Assembly: GCA_013298485.1 (NCBI GenBank)
Contig: JAAFHS010000220.1
Span: forward strand, 1-5,298
Length of the DNA: 5,298 bases
Reading direction: 5' to 3'
DNA from: Rhodobacterales bacterium
Lineage (GTDB): Bacteria > Pseudomonadota > Alphaproteobacteria > Rhodobacterales > Rhodobacteraceae
Shown: one piece after another, positions 4,748 to 5,298 of the stretch
Numbering within the stretch: the first letter of the stretch is position 1
Layout of the letters: every line of letters begins with the position of its first letter
Made by a program: the position numbers and the translations under genes
Notes under the pieces: generated by a model
What the model saw: the letters and a program-made list of their open reading frames with translations, nothing else
The model's database searches: none
Told to the model about the DNA's origin: nothing

Positions 4748-5284
4748 ATGTCAGACAAACCCAGCCTTGAAAGTGCCTTTGAACGGGGGCTTTTCGCATC
4801 CCGCTGGCTGATGGCGCCGATTTATCTCGGGTTGGTGGTCAGCCTTGCGATGCTGACGATCATCTTTGTCAAAGAGCTGGTCTATTACGCGCCCAAAGTT
4901 TTCACGATGACGGCTGATCAGGGGATTCTGACGGTGCTGACATTGATCGATCTGTCGCTGGCGGCGAACCTTCTGCTGATCGTGCTGTTTTCGGGGTATG
5001 AGAATTTTGTCTCAAAGCTGGATATCGCCGATACCGAAGACCGGCCCGACTGGATGGGCAAGGTCGATTTTTCTGGCCTGAAGATGAAGCTGATCGCATC
5101 CATCGTGGCGATTTCGGGGATACATCTGCTGAAAGTGTTCATGGAGATCGGCAAGGCAGACCCCGACAAGGTGGTCAGTGCGGACCAGATGTATCTGATG
5201 GTCGTGATCCATCTGACGTTTGTGGCGTCCGGCGTGCTGCTGGCCCTGATGGACTGGCTGTCGGCCAAGACCGACAAACATTAG
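4748..5284 (+). CDS. UPF0114/TIGR00645 family integral membrane protein (YqhA-like)
   Basis: This 178-residue protein has the hallmarks of UPF0114 (E. coli YqhA): FERGLFASRWLMAPIYLGL at 11-29, LIDLSLAANLLLIVLFSGYENFVS at 66-89, and DWMGKVDFSGLKMKLIASIVAISGIHLLK at 101-129. I count four membrane helices, roughly at 20-42, 60-83, 110-133 and 148-170, with a charged loop (about 90-108) between the second and third. The function of the family is unknown; it probably sits in the inner membrane. Length is normal and the gene is complete. I chose ATG 4748, with AAGGGGG (4732-4738) 9 bp upstream, over an in-frame GTG at 4721, because the family match begins right after it. It follows the rpsD terminator, so it needs its own promoter between 4668 and 4747, where I saw none that convinced me. 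Confidence 0.88.
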   Translation: MSDKPSLESAFERGLFASRWLMAPIYLGLVVSLAMLTIIFVKELVYYAPKVFTMTADQGILTVLTLIDLSLAANLLLIVLFSGYENFVSKLDIADTEDRPDWMGKVDFSGLKMKLIASIVAISGIHLLKVFMEIGKADPDKVVSADQMYLMVVIHLTFVASGVLLALMDWLSAKTDKH

Positions 5285-5298
5285 TCACATAATCATTG

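Overview
The window is GC-rich chromosomal DNA. The protein families (a ribosomal protein S4 of the alphaproteobacterial type, a Hint_2-type protein, the C-terminus of a class II ribonucleotide reductase, and an LpxR-like outer-membrane protein) suggest an alphaproteobacterium, most likely Rhodobacteraceae (Roseobacter group). This assignment rests on recognising families by eye, not on a search.

Layout. Bases 2-97 hold the zinc-ribbon-like C-terminus of a B12-dependent ribonucleotide reductase. A HicBA-type toxin-antitoxin pair follows: a DUF1902/HicB-like antitoxin at 232-489 and a HicA toxin at 491-682. Its promoter candidate lies inside nested inverted repeats. hicA runs convergently into a beta-hydroxyacid dehydrogenase on the minus strand (679-1572), and the two stop codons overlap. 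A 263-bp divergent intergenic region leads to an LpxR-like lipid A deacylase (1836-2738) and then a stand-alone Hint-domain protein (2864-3928). Next come a strong sigma-70-like promoter, a structured leader of about 130 nt, and rpsD (4096-4601). The end of rpsD is marked by a palindrome and a textbook intrinsic terminator. Last is a four-helix membrane protein of the UPF0114/YqhA family (4748-5284).

The most striking observation is that rpsD, normally an essential single-copy gene, is broken as written. Its first 127 codons and last 41 codons are well conserved. About 38 codons between them, the second half of the S4 RNA-binding domain plus the linker, are missing, and the two parts are in different frames. 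The size matches a clean deletion of about 115 bp. An assembly or sequencing error, a second copy elsewhere, or a real mutation could each explain it, and the window alone cannot decide.

The genes do not form one pathway. They are short, independently expressed units: DNA precursor synthesis, toxin-antitoxin, oxidoreductase, envelope modification, Hint protein, translation, and a membrane protein. I found no CRISPR array, insertion sequence, tRNA or rRNA gene, and no convincing undescribed multi-gene system. The places most worth a second look are the rpsD lesion, the rpsD leader, the hicBA operator region and the Hint protein.
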